From NCBI RefSeq assembly GCF_002741075.1, contig NZ_CP016634.1, forward strand, positions 1,690,501 to 1,754,500: a stretch of 64,000 nt of DNA, written 5' to 3'. The DNA comes from Pseudomonas putida. GTDB lineage: Bacteria; Pseudomonadota; Gammaproteobacteria; Pseudomonadales; Pseudomonadaceae. The translations under genes and the position numbers were made by a program. Under the pieces are notes generated by a model. That model made no database searches, was not told the origin of the DNA, and saw nothing but the letters and a program-made list of their open reading frames with translations. Position 1 is the stretch's first letter. Each line of letters begins with the position of its first letter. Below are positions 9,182 to 18,207 of the stretch, one piece after another.

Positions 9182-10669
9182 ATGCTGCAAAAACTTAGAC
9201 AAACGTGGTTTTCCAACGTCCGTGCCGACGTGCTCGCGGGGCTGGTGGTCGCACTCGCGCTGATCCCGGAAGCCATCGCCTTTTCCATCATCGCCGGGGT
9301 AGATCCCAAAGTCGGTCTCTACGCCTCCTTCTGTATCTGTGCTGTCATCGCCTTTGTCGGCGGGCGCCCCGGAATGATCTCGGCGGCGACAGGCGCCATG
9401 GCACTGCTGATGGTTACGCTGGTAAAAGAGCATGGACTCCAGTACCTGCTGGCCGCGACGCTACTATGTGGCGTACTTCAAATCCTTGCCGGCTACCTGA
9501 AGCTCGGCTCGTTGATGCGCTTTGTTTCACGCTCGGTAGTCACCGGCTTCGTAAACGCATTAGCGATTCTGATTTTTATGGCGCAATTGCCTGAGCTGAC
9601 CAATGTCACCTGGCATGTCTATGCCATGACCGCTGCGGGCCTGGGAATCATCTACCTGTTCCCGTATGTACCGAAAATCGGCAAGGTGATTCCCTCTCCA
9701 TTGGTGTGCATTCTGACGCTGACTGCCATCGCCATTTACCTCGGTTTGGATATCCGCACCGTCGGTGACATGGGCCAACTGCCTGATACGCTCCCGATCT
9801 TCCTCTGGCCTGAAGTTCCGCTGAATTTTGAAACCCTGCGCATCATTTTCCCGTACTCGGCTGCGTTGGCAGTAGTGGGTCTACTCGAATCAATGATGAC
9901 CGCGACCATCGTCGACGACCTTACCGACACCACCAGCAACAAAAACCGCGAGTGCAAAGGCCAGGGTGTGGCCAACATCGCTGCCGGCATGCTTGGCGGC
10001 ATGGCAGGTTGCGCCATGATCGGCCAGTCGATCATCAACGTGAAATCTGGTGGCCGCACCCGTCTCTCGACATTGTGTGCCGGCGTTTTCCTGCTGCTGA
10101 TGGTGGTATTTCTTGGCGAGTGGCTCTCCAAAATCCCTATGGCGGCACTCGTGGCTGTGATGATCATGGTGTCCATCGGCACCTTTAGCTGGGATTCCTT
10201 GCGTAATCTGAAAGAGCATCCGCTGTCGACCAACCTCGTCATGGTGGCGACCGTCGTGGTCGTCGTGGCCACTCACAATCTGGCTTACGGCGTACTGGTA
10301 GGTGTGCTGCTGGCCTCCCTGTTCTTCGCAAACAAGGTCGGGCACTACCTGGATATCAAGAGCACTCTTGAAGAGACGAAATCGCATCGGACTTACCGCG
10401 TCGTGGGCCAGGTGTTCTTTAGCTCTGCGGACAAGTTCACTGAGGTTTTTGACTTCAAGGAGGCGCTCAACAAGGTCACCATCGATCTCACACAGGCGCA
10501 TTTCTGGGATATCACCGCCGTCGCAGCGCTGGATAAGGTCGTGATCAAGTTCCGACGCGAAGGCGCTGAGGTTGAAGTGCTCGGTCTCAATGAAGCCAGC
10601 GCGACAATCGTTGACCGCTTCGGCGTGCATGACAAACCCGGTGCCATCGACAAGCTCATGAGCCACTAA
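9182..10669 (+). CDS. SulP-family inorganic anion transporter with STAS domain
   Basis: A 495-residue membrane protein. Residues 1 to about 380 form the SulP transmembrane domain (early signature [20 protein letters not shown]; later [20 protein letters not shown]); the last ~90 residues form a cytoplasmic STAS domain ([20 protein letters not shown]). The family moves sulfate, bicarbonate or related anions; which one is not shown. ATG 9182 was chosen over an in-frame TTG 9170. The universal stress gene starts 11 bp after its stop, so they form an operon. Not an obvious defence gene; likely island cargo. Confidence 0.93.
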   Translation: MLQKLRQTWFSNVRADVLAGLVVALALIPEAIAFSIIAGVDPKVGLYASFCICAVIAFVGGRPGMISAATGAMALLMVTLVKEHGLQYLLAATLLCGVLQILAGYLKLGSLMRFVSRSVVTGFVNALAILIFMAQLPELTNVTWHVYAMTAAGLGIIYLFPYVPKIGKVIPSPLVCILTLTAIAIYLGLDIRTVGDMGQLPDTLPIFLWPEVPLNFETLRIIFPYSAALAVVGLLESMMTATIVDDLTDTTSNKNRECKGQGVANIAAGMLGGMAGCAMIGQSIINVKSGGRTRLSTLCAGVFLLLMVVFLGEWLSKIPMAALVAVMIMVSIGTFSWDSLRNLKEHPLSTNLVMVATVVVVVATHNLAYGVLVGVLLASLFFANKVGHYLDIKSTLEETKSHRTYRVVGQVFFSSADKFTEVFDFKEALNKVTIDLTQAHFWDITAVAALDKVVIKFRREGAEVEVLGLNEASATIVDRFGVHDKPGAIDKLMSH

Positions 10670-10680
10670 GGAGAACGACA

Positions 10681-11532
10681 ATGACCCGCGTAATGGCATG
10701 CATTGATAACTCACAATCCTCATTGGCGGTCTGCGATTACGCAGCATGGGCCTCGCAACGACTCAGCGCTCCCCTGACCTTGCTTCATGTGCTGGATAAG
10801 GAGAAATATCCTGCATCCGCTGACCTCAGCGGCAATATCGGTCTCGGTAGCAGAGAACATCTGCTGGAAGAGTTGGCCATGCTGGATGCGCAGCGGGCAA
10901 AACTGGCGTTGGAGCATGGGCAGCACATGCTTGAAAAAGCTCGCGAGCGAACAGTTCACTCTGGCGCCATGTCACCTGATATGAAGCAGCGCCATGGCCA
11001 TCTCGTCGAGAGCCTGAGCGATCTCCAAGACGATATTCGGTTACTGGTGATTGGAAGAGTCGGTGAGGACAGCACGCGCAGTGCCCAAAGTCTTGGCAGC
11101 CAGATTGAAGCGATAGTCCGAACTATCCACCGCCCCACCCTGATTACAACCAGCCATTTCAGGAAACCTGAAACGGTCATGGTGGCATTTGACGGCAGCG
11201 CAACAGGCCACAAGACCTTACAGATGCTTGCTTCAAGCCCGCTGTGCGAAGGCCTGCCAATTCATATCGTCATGGTTGGAACGGATTCTGAAGACAACCA
11301 GAACGCGCTGGAGAAGGCACGAACCACGCTTGCGTCTTCCGGCTCGCTGGTGCATTCCGAGATCCGCCCAGGCGAAGTAGAGTCCACACTGCATGCGTAT
11401 CAGGCAGAGCACGGCATTGACCTCTTGGTCATGGGGGCGTACGGGCACTCACGCATCAGGCAGTTTCTGATAGGCAGCACGACCACGACGATGCTGCGTA
11501 CATCCACTGTACCCTTATTGCTGCTTCGCTGA
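10681..11532 (+). CDS. Tandem universal stress protein (UspA family)
   Basis: A 283-residue protein with two UspA domains (about residues 1-145 and 158-283). The second keeps the nucleotide-binding pattern MGAYGHSRIRQFLIGSTT (G-x2-G-x9-G-S/T), so it probably binds ATP; the first has a weaker loop (IGRVGEDS). ATG is preceded by AAGGAG at 8-9 nt. Pairing with SulP transporters is a recurrent arrangement, suggesting regulation of transport or stress signalling, which is inference. Confidence 0.92.
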   Translation: MTRVMACIDNSQSSLAVCDYAAWASQRLSAPLTLLHVLDKEKYPASADLSGNIGLGSREHLLEELAMLDAQRAKLALEHGQHMLEKARERTVHSGAMSPDMKQRHGHLVESLSDLQDDIRLLVIGRVGEDSTRSAQSLGSQIEAIVRTIHRPTLITTSHFRKPETVMVAFDGSATGHKTLQMLASSPLCEGLPIHIVMVGTDSEDNQNALEKARTTLASSGSLVHSEIRPGEVESTLHAYQAEHGIDLLVMGAYGHSRIRQFLIGSTTTTMLRTSTVPLLLLR

Positions 11533-11543
11533 GCCAGTTCCAC

Positions 11544-11583
11544 TGGCCACAGTATTTCCAGAACTGAGGAAATACCGTGGCCA
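11544..11583. terminator. Stem-loop after the sulP-usp operon
   Basis: TGGCCAC plus GTATTTCC (11544-11559) pair with GGAAATAC plus GTGGCCA (11568-11583), about 15 bp with one mismatch and an 8-nt loop. There is no clear T-tract, so this is a probable but not classical terminator or an mRNA-stabilising hairpin. Confidence 0.5.
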
Positions 11584-11624
11584 CCCTGGACGATGACTAA
11601 CTGATCTTGCCGCTACGAGACCAC

Positions 11625-12158
11625 ATGCAACTCATAACTGAAATTGTTCACCCCGAGCTGAAATCCAAGCAGGGCAGAGTATTCCGTCGACATGCAGCTC
11701 GCGGCATCGTGATGCGGGGTGAACAGATCCTGTTGCTGTTCACCGAGCGCTATAACGATTTCAGCTTTCCTGGAGGCGGCCTTGATGGTGACGAGGACAT
11801 TGTCGCAGGCCTGAAGCGTGAGCTTGAGGAAGAGACTGGTGCTCGTGAAATACAGGTGCTCCAGCACTACGGTTACATCGAGGAGTACCGGCCCTACCAA
11901 AAGCCACAGTACGATCTGATGCACATGACCTCGCATTTTTATCAATGCGAAGTAGCGCCCCAGCTAGAGCCGGTGAGAATGGAAAGCCACGAAATCGCTA
12001 ATGGTATGCGGCCTGTCTGGATCAACCTGCATGAAGCCATCGCACACAATGAAGCCGTCATGCAGCGTCACGAGTCTTCGATGGGGCAGTCAATTCTGCG
12101 CGAAACCTACATGCTGAGAAAAGTCGCTTCCGAATTGTTGATGCCAATCAGCCTTTGA
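11625..12158 (+). CDS. Nudix hydrolase
   Basis: A 177-residue protein with a complete Nudix box, beginning GGGLDGDEDIVAGLKRELEE and running into ETGA, matching G-x5-E-x7-REUxEExGU. It should hydrolyse a nucleoside diphosphate linked to another group, or a related phosphoanhydride, in the cytoplasm. ATG 11625 (MQLITEIVHPE) is preferred over TTG 11607. It stands alone after the SulP-Usp operon and just before IS66. Substrate cannot be told. Confidence 0.9.
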   Translation: MQLITEIVHPELKSKQGRVFRRHAARGIVMRGEQILLLFTERYNDFSFPGGGLDGDEDIVAGLKRELEEETGAREIQVLQHYGYIEEYRPYQKPQYDLMHMTSHFYQCEVAPQLEPVRMESHEIANGMRPVWINLHEAIAHNEAVMQRHESSMGQSILRETYMLRKVASELLMPISL

Positions 12159-12191
12159 GCTGACTATTTGGCGAAGTCCACTTAGCCTGCC

Positions 12192-13727
12192 TCAGGCAAG
12201 CATCCAATGCTGCGGGAGTAATTGCGTGATTTCGCTCGCCCGCTGTGTCGGAAGCCGCATCAGTACATCCTTGAGATAGGCATACGGATCGTGCCCATTC
12301 ATACGCGCCGACTGGATCAGGCTCATGATTGCCGCCGCCCTTTTTCCACTGCGCAGCGACCCGGCAAATAACCAGTTCGAGCGCCCAAGCGCCCACGGCC
12401 GGATCAAATTCTCGATCTGGTTATTGTCGATGGGCACAGCACCATCTTCCAGGTAGCGCGTCAGCGCTACCCAGCGTTTAAGGCTGTAATCCAGGGCCTT
12501 GGCCGTGGCCGAACCCTCGGGCACAAGTTCGCGTTGGGCCAACATCCACTCATGCAGTTTTTCAGCGATGGGCACCGCTGTTTCCTGACGTAATCGCCAG
12601 CGGGCTTCGTCGCTCATTTCCTTGGCGTGTCGCTCGACTTCATACAACCCGCCAATCGAGTGAAGCGCCTGCTCCGCCAACTGGCTTTTATTGGCTGCAT
12701 GCAGGTCGAAGAATTTGCGGCGTGCATGGGCCATGCAGCCGATTTCGGTGATGCCCAGCTCGAAGCTGGCCTTGTAGCCGGCGAAGTCATCGCAGACCAG
12801 CTTACCGTTCCACGTGCCCAGGAAGTTACGCGCATGTTCGCCGGCACGGCTGGGGCTGAAGTCGTAGACCACGGCCTTTAGGGCCGAGAAAGGCGTGGTG
12901 CTATAGGCCCACACGTAAGCGCGGTGGGTTTTCTTTTCGCCTGGTGCGAGCATCTGAACCGGGGTCTCATCGGCGTGGATCACGCCCTGGGCCAACACAT
13001 GCTCACGCAGCGCATCGACCAGAGGTTGGAGCTGCACACCGTTCTGTCCGATCCATTGCGCCAGTGTCGAACGGGCGATGGGCAGTCCGGCCCGACCAAA
13101 AATCTTCTCCTGCCGGTACAGCGGTAAATGGTCGGCGAACTTCGCCACCATCACGTGGGCCAAAAGGCCTGCGGTCGGGATGCCCTTGTCGATCACTTGG
13201 GCCGGTACAGGCGCCTGGATCAGTGTTTCACACTGACGGCACGTCCATTTTCCACGCACATGCCGCTCAACTGTGAACACGCCCGGAGTGTAATCGAGCT
13301 TCTCGCTGACGTCTTCGCCGATTCGCTGAAGCTGGCAGCCGCACACGCACTGAGTATTCTCTGGTTCGTGACGGATCACGGTTCGCGGAAACTGCGGCGG
13401 CAGTGGTGCACGCTTGGGCTTATGACGTGGCTCGGCCGGTGCGGCCGGCGGATTGGCTGCCTTCAGCTCGGCTTCGATAGCTGCGATATCGGTATCGAGC
13501 AGATCATCAAGCAGACTGCCTTGGTCGGGGCTCAGTTGCTCGCTGCGCTTGGCGAACTTGTGTCGCTTGAGGATGGCGATTTCATGAGCCAGTTGCTCGT
13601 TGACCGTTTCGAGGCGTTGGATTTTCTGGCTCATGGAGTCGACCTGGGACAGCAACTGCATAGCCTGTTCGGCCAAGCCGCGCAGCTGTTCCGGTGTCAT
13701 CTGGTCGAGATTGGGCGAGGAAGTCAT
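12192..13727 (-). CDS. tnpC: IS66 TnpC transposase
   Basis: 511 residues from ATG 13727 (an in-frame TTG at 13757 would add ten). It has a coiled-coil/HTH N-terminus (SQKIQRLETVNEQLAHEIAI), a zinc-finger segment (CVCGCQLQRIG, CRQCETLI), the DDE catalytic core (VIHADETPVQML, VCDDFAGYK, IDNNQIENLIRPWALGRSNW) and the IS66 C-terminal part (IMSLIQSARMNGHDPYAYL). Full length for the family. Confidence 0.95.
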   Translation of the reverse strand: MTSSPNLDQMTPEQLRGLAEQAMQLLSQVDSMSQKIQRLETVNEQLAHEIAILKRHKFAKRSEQLSPDQGSLLDDLLDTDIAAIEAELKAANPPAAPAEPRHKPKRAPLPPQFPRTVIRHEPENTQCVCGCQLQRIGEDVSEKLDYTPGVFTVERHVRGKWTCRQCETLIQAPVPAQVIDKGIPTAGLLAHVMVAKFADHLPLYRQEKIFGRAGLPIARSTLAQWIGQNGVQLQPLVDALREHVLAQGVIHADETPVQMLAPGEKKTHRAYVWAYSTTPFSALKAVVYDFSPSRAGEHARNFLGTWNGKLVCDDFAGYKASFELGITEIGCMAHARRKFFDLHAANKSQLAEQALHSIGGLYEVERHAKEMSDEARWRLRQETAVPIAEKLHEWMLAQRELVPEGSATAKALDYSLKRWVALTRYLEDGAVPIDNNQIENLIRPWALGRSNWLFAGSLRSGKRAAAIMSLIQSARMNGHDPYAYLKDVLMRLPTQRASEITQLLPQHWMLA

Positions 13728-13788
13728 GCCGCTGATTGTGTCAGAGCAGGTCGTCAACAGCGATAAACCGATGGGCTAATGGCAGGGG

Positions 13789-14124
13789 CTAAAGCACTGT
13801 GATCGCGCTGCCTGCGCCGACCCGCTGCCACGGCAAACCCAGTACCAAGGCTTGAAGTTGCTCGTTATCGAGTTCGACTTCCGATCCGTGACGGATGCCG
13901 GGCCAATGAAACTTGCCTTGGTTCAATCGTCGCGCTGCCAGCCAAATGCCCACACCGTCATGCACCAAGACTTTCATTCGGTTGGCACGGCGATTAGCGA
14001 AGAGGTATGCGCAGTGCGGCTTCGCCACACCGAACACCGCGATCACCCTGGCCAGCGCGGTCTCGGTACCGGCGCGCATGTCCATAGGCTCGGTGGCAAG
14101 CCAGATGGCATCGATCCGAATCAT
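13789..14124 (-). CDS. tnpB: IS66 accessory protein TnpB (Orf2)
   Basis: A 111-residue protein with the IS66 Orf2 signature (WLATEPMDMRAGTETALARV, RRANRMKVLVHDGVGIWLAA, RLNQGKFHW). It is needed together with TnpA for transposition in characterised IS66 members, role unknown. Its ATG overlaps the TnpA stop by 4 bp. Confidence 0.95.
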   Translation of the reverse strand: MIRIDAIWLATEPMDMRAGTETALARVIAVFGVAKPHCAYLFANRRANRMKVLVHDGVGIWLAARRLNQGKFHWPGIRHGSEVELDNEQLQALVLGLPWQRVGAGSAITVL

Positions 14125-14453
14125 TCCAACAGGTCTCGCAGAAAGGTGGCACAGGCGACAGCGCTTTCGGTCGGCCAGTTCACTTTGACGGTGCCACGCG
14201 GGTGCTGGATTTCAATGCAGATACTTGATGAAGCTGCCTGCGAATGTCCTCCGGCTAGCGGCAAGGGCACTGGAATGAAAGCAGGTTGCAGCGCCATAGT
14301 TTTGTTCGTGAGTACCCTAATCCATTTATGTACGAGGTTCGCGTTAAGGCTGTGCTTCTGCGCGACGCTGGCAATCGATGCGCCGGGCTGGGCGCACTCT
14401 TGGACAACTTGGGCCTTGAAGGATTTTGAATAGGAACGGCGTTGTGACTGCAT
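14121..14453 (-). CDS. tnpA: IS66 accessory protein TnpA (Orf1)
   Basis: A 110-residue protein with an HTH_Tnp_1-like N-terminus (RRSYSKSFKAQVVQECAQPG, then ASIASVAQKHSLNANLVHKW) and the variable proline-rich C-terminal part usual for IS66 Orf1. First gene of the IS66 operon. Confidence 0.93.
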   Translation of the reverse strand: MQSQRRSYSKSFKAQVVQECAQPGASIASVAQKHSLNANLVHKWIRVLTNKTMALQPAFIPVPLPLAGGHSQAASSSICIEIQHPRGTVKVNWPTESAVACATFLRDLLE

Positions 14454-14508
14454 GGAAAGACCCGCTTAAAAGGCTAGAAATGGTGTCCACTTAAATTAGG
14501 TGGACACC

Positions 14509-14809
14509 ATCGCCTTTGGCGTCGGGGTCAGGAAGGTGAGTTGGCCGGACGGTTACACATGACAGGCAGATCTAGGCCTATCAGCTTTTCCTGCGGCAAA
14601 GCCTTTCCTGTCCCGCGAACAATTTTGTAAACCCTGACGAGCTCCGGTTCAGTAAAGCTCTAGGGGGAGGCACGCTTTCCCGCGAGCTGCTTCTGGTAAC
14701 ATCCAGGATCTGAAACGGCGGGCGGCCTAGGCTCAAGGTGCGTCTCACGGCGCCCAGACGGCCTCAACTGCCGACTGGGCGTTCGGTGGTCGACTACACC
14801 AGCGAAGAT
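14509..14809. other. 300-bp intergenic stretch
   Basis: No coding frame can be supported. It holds the 22-bp motif GGTGAGTTGGCCGGACGGTT(AC) at 14535-14556, found in near-identical inverted form at 8760-8781. A shared AGGTGCGTCTCA also occurs at about 14736 and 8734. Both copies lie in gene-poor DNA beside mobile elements. Confidence 0.4.
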
Positions 14810-15436
14810 TCAGGGGGAGATCTCGGCATTCGGTTGACATTTAGATAGCTGGGCAATTGCATCTAATTCAGCGCGAACCACCCGTTCGTATGGGAATTCG
14901 AACCGGATTGCATTTTCTCTGCCTTGCCTGAGGAGCGTCGCCATTAACTCAAGCTTAGGGAAAAATTCTTTAATTAATTCATCCGCCTGACCAAAAGCCT
15001 CGCTGAAAATTTTTTGCGATCGGCTGTCATTCGCGTCCGTATCAGAAGACGCTTCATGGTCAATGCTGACCAGGATGAACATCAATTCTTCCACCTTTCC
15101 ACGGTCATTCAATCCTGTTTCATCCATCACACCTTCGTTGAAGACGTTGTCTATGACCGCTTGGCTGACTCTTGGGCCGCGCGACTGGATGTCTGCCACT
15201 ACCCCGGCACACAGCACCACCATTCGGTTGAAAATGTGGCTGCGCACCTGCTTTGTGTCTGCCAGCGGAACTGGAGAGTAGGGTTCGATAAGGGATGTCC
15301 CCAAAACCTGCTGATCCTCAAGCCGGACGCTGACCTCACCAGCCTTGAAACCGAAATGGCGGGCTACCAGCCAATGCCCAAGCTCATGGTGCAGCGTCGT
15401 TCTGAGCTGATTCCGGATACTCGATGAAACTGCCAT
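14810..15436 (-). CDS. Standalone M41 (FtsH-like) metallopeptidase domain protein
   Basis: A 208-residue protein whose N-terminus carries the zinc-binding HExxH motif (TLHHELGHWLVARHFG, residues 17-21), followed by MVVLCAGVVADI, a pattern like the AGxxAE segment of FtsH-type M41 peptidases. It lacks the AAA ATPase and membrane part of FtsH, so it is only the peptidase-like domain. ATG 15436 follows AAGGG. It lies 23 bp after the HEPN gene on the same strand and is almost certainly co-transcribed with it. It may act as a protease effector or switch in an abortive-infection pair; that role is inference. Confidence 0.7.
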   Translation of the reverse strand: MAVSSSIRNQLRTTLHHELGHWLVARHFGFKAGEVSVRLEDQQVLGTSLIEPYSPVPLADTKQVRSHIFNRMVVLCAGVVADIQSRGPRVSQAVIDNVFNEGVMDETGLNDRGKVEELMFILVSIDHEASSDTDANDSRSQKIFSEAFGQADELIKEFFPKLELMATLLRQGRENAIRFEFPYERVVRAELDAIAQLSKCQPNAEISP

Positions 15437-15459
15437 GTGTCGCCCTTGAGTCCGTTTAC

Positions 15460-16299
15460 CTAGAAAATTGATTCCGAATCTTCACCTTGCGGTGCGCTCA
15501 GTGTTTTCTTAATGAGATAGTTGCTGAGGGACGCACATAAGCCAACGATCAGCTCAGCTTCCGTGTAGGAAGGCTCACGTCCCTCTCTAAGGTGACGACC
15601 ATTCTCAGAGGCGTACCCCCAAGCCCGAGCGACTGCTTGATCGAGCGGCGGAGGGATAAGTGTGTTGTGCCGTTTTAGGATATCGCCTAGGTTGGCCTTC
15701 ACGTCACCAGTCACCTGACGGGCTACGCACTCAAGTGAGGCCATTGCATGCTGGATGGCGCCAGTAGGATCTGGCTGAGGCCGGCGGGACAAATCAGCTA
15801 TAGCCTGATGCAGCTCTTTGCTGGCCGTAGAGTGACCGGCATTGTGCTCAGCATCCTTTGCATTCCTGACGATCACCTCGAAGGATTCAGGGCCCCGTGT
15901 CTCGAGCCGCCCTGCGACCAGCTTCCATCCGATGCCAAACTCGACGAAGTAGTCGTTCAACTCGGTAACGAAGTGGTTGTACACATCCCGGTCGTAACGA
16001 GTCTCTGCAAGGTAGTCATGCAGACGTTCGATGATGTCGTACACCTTGAACCACTTGCACCCCTGAAGGAGGTCTTCAACCTCGTTGTCTACGTTGGGAA
16101 AGTCGCTCCAGTTGTTGCGATCGGGTTGCCGTTTTAGCGCCTGGCACACTATGCCTCGGAGAGTAGAGGGTGTCAGTCCGCAGTCATAGCACAGCTGGAC
16201 GAAGAAGCTGCGCAACTCTACGGGAGCGTCCTCTCTGACTGTGATTTCTGCCTCTTCAGTATTCGAGAAGCCGTGCCGCCTTGAGAATGTCTCCCTCAC
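15460..16299 (-). CDS. AbiJ-like abortive infection protein (HEPN family)
   Basis: A 279-residue protein matching the AbiJ N-terminal-domain-4 family: FSRRHGFSNTEEAEITVRED at the start, NWSDFPNVDNEVEDLLQGCK in the middle, then the highly typical SRRPQPDPTGAIQHAMASLE followed by GYASENGRHLREGREPS of the HEPN-like C-terminal half. HEPN proteins of this group are thought to be RNases in toxin or abortive-infection systems; a canonical Rx4-6H motif is not obvious here. GTG 16299 is preceded by AAGGAG. Divergent from the Septu-like operon by 60 bp, so both may share a control region. Confidence 0.75.
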   Translation of the reverse strand: MRETFSRRHGFSNTEEAEITVREDAPVELRSFFVQLCYDCGLTPSTLRGIVCQALKRQPDRNNWSDFPNVDNEVEDLLQGCKWFKVYDIIERLHDYLAETRYDRDVYNHFVTELNDYFVEFGIGWKLVAGRLETRGPESFEVIVRNAKDAEHNAGHSTASKELHQAIADLSRRPQPDPTGAIQHAMASLECVARQVTGDVKANLGDILKRHNTLIPPPLDQAVARAWGYASENGRHLREGREPSYTEAELIVGLCASLSNYLIKKTLSAPQGEDSESIF

Positions 16300-16359
16300 A
16301 ACGCATCTCCTTGAGTAGAGGCCCGAGGCCTCGATTTCTGAGCTAACGCTGGCTGCCAG

Positions 16360-18207
16360 ATGTTCAGGCTAGGTCAAGCGTTGATATCCAAAAGCCACTA
16401 CCTTAAGGTACCGCGCGAGCGGATGCCAAGGCCTATAGCAGGGCATCAGGACAAAAAATTACCAACACTAGGGAGAGTAGCTTTGAAGGTCATTTACAAT
16501 GGGCGACCTAGCCGGCGCACAAATGCCTTACCTGCAGGCACAGAGGATATCCTAGAGCTACTTTCCAACGACTGGAACGACTTCGGATATGAAACCACAT
16601 TTATCGTTTCCTGTAGGATCGGGGGAGAGCGCATTGAACTAGCACCTGTGCGCATTCTCGTAGATGGGATCAAAAATACCAGGCGCTATTTTGATAATCT
16701 GTTGAGCGAAAACTGGGATGGGCACTTTCCGATACCTCATGTCAATTATATATCAATTCCTGGTGAGATTGCATTTTATGAACAGCTGCAAGGGGCGCTC
16801 TCTAAAGGCGGAGCACTTGAGGTTGCCGATTTGCTTCGCGATGCGAGCTATCTTGTACATATCAAAGACTCCACTGAAGTACAAAAACTAATAAGATCTG
16901 CAGGTTTCAAAGATTCACTGCAGCGTGAGCGAGGTAGCATCGAATCTTTCAGCGATGGTTGGAAGGTGCTAGACCAGTCATCCATCACTGCAATCGACAT
17001 CCCTTTTGAATTTAAGGATGTTTTCAACAATCAGTCATCGCTGAGCTTGAAATTTAGCAAAGATACAACAGGTCTGCCTCGCGAAATTAATGTGCTTATT
17101 GGAGCGAACGGCACAGGTAAATCTCAGTTTTTGCATCAAATGGTTGATGCTTGGCTTGCAGATGGCAGAAAGGAGCGGCGGCGTCACAACGACATGCCAG
17201 AGAGTATCAGCCGCCTAATTGTCGCTTCATATAGCCCATTCGAACTTTTCCCCGTGGATATGGAGGAGTCGAAGGTCAGAGATCGAGATGCTTATAAGTA
17301 TTTCGGTCTGAGGGGTAGGTTTGCATCGCGACCTGCCAATGAGTCAAAACAAGTCTCGAACTCATCAGTTTCTCTTTCCAGAGAAATCCCCAAAAAAGAC
17401 ACCGTTAGATCGATGCTTGATTGCGTGGCAGATGATCAACGATATCGCCATATTAAGCACTGGGGCCAGAAGGTCAGAACTGCGACTCGCGTCCTTCAGG
17501 CTGCAATCGATTTCGATGAAATAGCTCTCAAGGTCAAGCCTCGGGTCAACTCTGATGATCTCGTCAGCGATGGCGATGTTGAAGAGCCATTCAAGGTCAT
17601 CACAACAAGAGCTAGAGAGACAAAGTTTGCAGTCATATCGCCTAGCACCATCCAAATGTGGGACTCAGATGTTCTAGCTAAAAGCATCGATAAAGATTTT
17701 GGGCTGGCATTCGTCAAAGGGGAAAAAGTTTTGGCGCTGAGCTCAGGGCAGCGTCTCTTTGCGTATTTGGTTATTAATTTACTAGGCGCTATCAAACGGA
17801 ACAGCTTGATTCTAATTGATGAGCCCGAGCTGTTCTTGCATCCTTCCCTTGAAGTGCAGCTTGTTGATATGCTGAAGCAAATCTTGGATAAATTTAACTC
17901 TAGGGCCGTTCTCGCAACACATTCGGTATCGATTGTACGAGAAATGCCCTCCGACTGCGTTCATGTCCTGGAACGCACTGAAGATAAGCTTGTGGTTAAG
18001 AATCCACCATTCCAAACCTTTGGTGGCGACGTGCAACGAATTGCGTCGTATGTCTTCGGGGATAAATCAGTTTCCAAGCCATTTGAACAATGGATCAGCA
18101 AGCGATTGGAGAGCATGACTGCTGATGAGCTAATAAAGTCGTTGAAGGGTCACATTAATGAAGAGCTAATCATTCAGATCCATTCAATGGAGGCTGAACA
18201 ATGGTAA
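16360..18207 (+). CDS. PtuA-like AAA/ABC ATPase (Septu-type defence)
   Basis: A 615-residue protein with an ATP-binding cassette of the SMC/overcoming-lysogenisation type: Walker A IGANGTGKS (about 247-255), signature ALSSGQRLFAYLV, Walker B LILIDEPELFLHPS and the switch histidine in LATHSVSIVREM. About 240 residues precede the Walker A strand. The next gene is an HNH nuclease translationally coupled to it (TAATG), the hallmark PtuA-PtuB layout of Septu and of the retron-Eco7 effector. No reverse transcriptase is nearby, so this is a Septu-like pair. ATG 16360 has no strong ribosome site; ATG 16423 is an alternative. Confidence 0.82.
   Translation: MFRLGQALISKSHYLKVPRERMPRPIAGHQDKKLPTLGRVALKVIYNGRPSRRTNALPAGTEDILELLSNDWNDFGYETTFIVSCRIGGERIELAPVRILVDGIKNTRRYFDNLLSENWDGHFPIPHVNYISIPGEIAFYEQLQGALSKGGALEVADLLRDASYLVHIKDSTEVQKLIRSAGFKDSLQRERGSIESFSDGWKVLDQSSITAIDIPFEFKDVFNNQSSLSLKFSKDTTGLPREINVLIGANGTGKSQFLHQMVDAWLADGRKERRRHNDMPESISRLIVASYSPFELFPVDMEESKVRDRDAYKYFGLRGRFASRPANESKQVSNSSVSLSREIPKKDTVRSMLDCVADDQRYRHIKHWGQKVRTATRVLQAAIDFDEIALKVKPRVNSDDLVSDGDVEEPFKVITTRARETKFAVISPSTIQMWDSDVLAKSIDKDFGLAFVKGEKVLALSSGQRLFAYLVINLLGAIKRNSLILIDEPELFLHPSLEVQLVDMLKQILDKFNSRAVLATHSVSIVREMPSDCVHVLERTEDKLVVKNPPFQTFGGDVQRIASYVFGDKSVSKPFEQWISKRLESMTADELIKSLKGHINEELIIQIHSMEAEQW

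Larger units (their letters stand above)
12175..14508 (-). mobile_element. IS66-family element
   Basis: Contains the three canonical IS66 genes on the minus strand in order tnpA, tnpB, tnpC. Ends are approximate: TCCACTTA near 12177 at the tnpC side and a TGTCCAC/GTGGACA hairpin at 14484-14507 at the tnpA side. I could not fix the exact termini or an 8-bp target duplication by eye. All three genes are full length, so it may be active. Confidence 0.85.

Noticed and set aside
9890..10747. Long minus-strand frame opposite the SulP gene
   Set aside because: Antisense shadow of a gene with clear SulP and STAS domains; histidine-rich nonsense composition.
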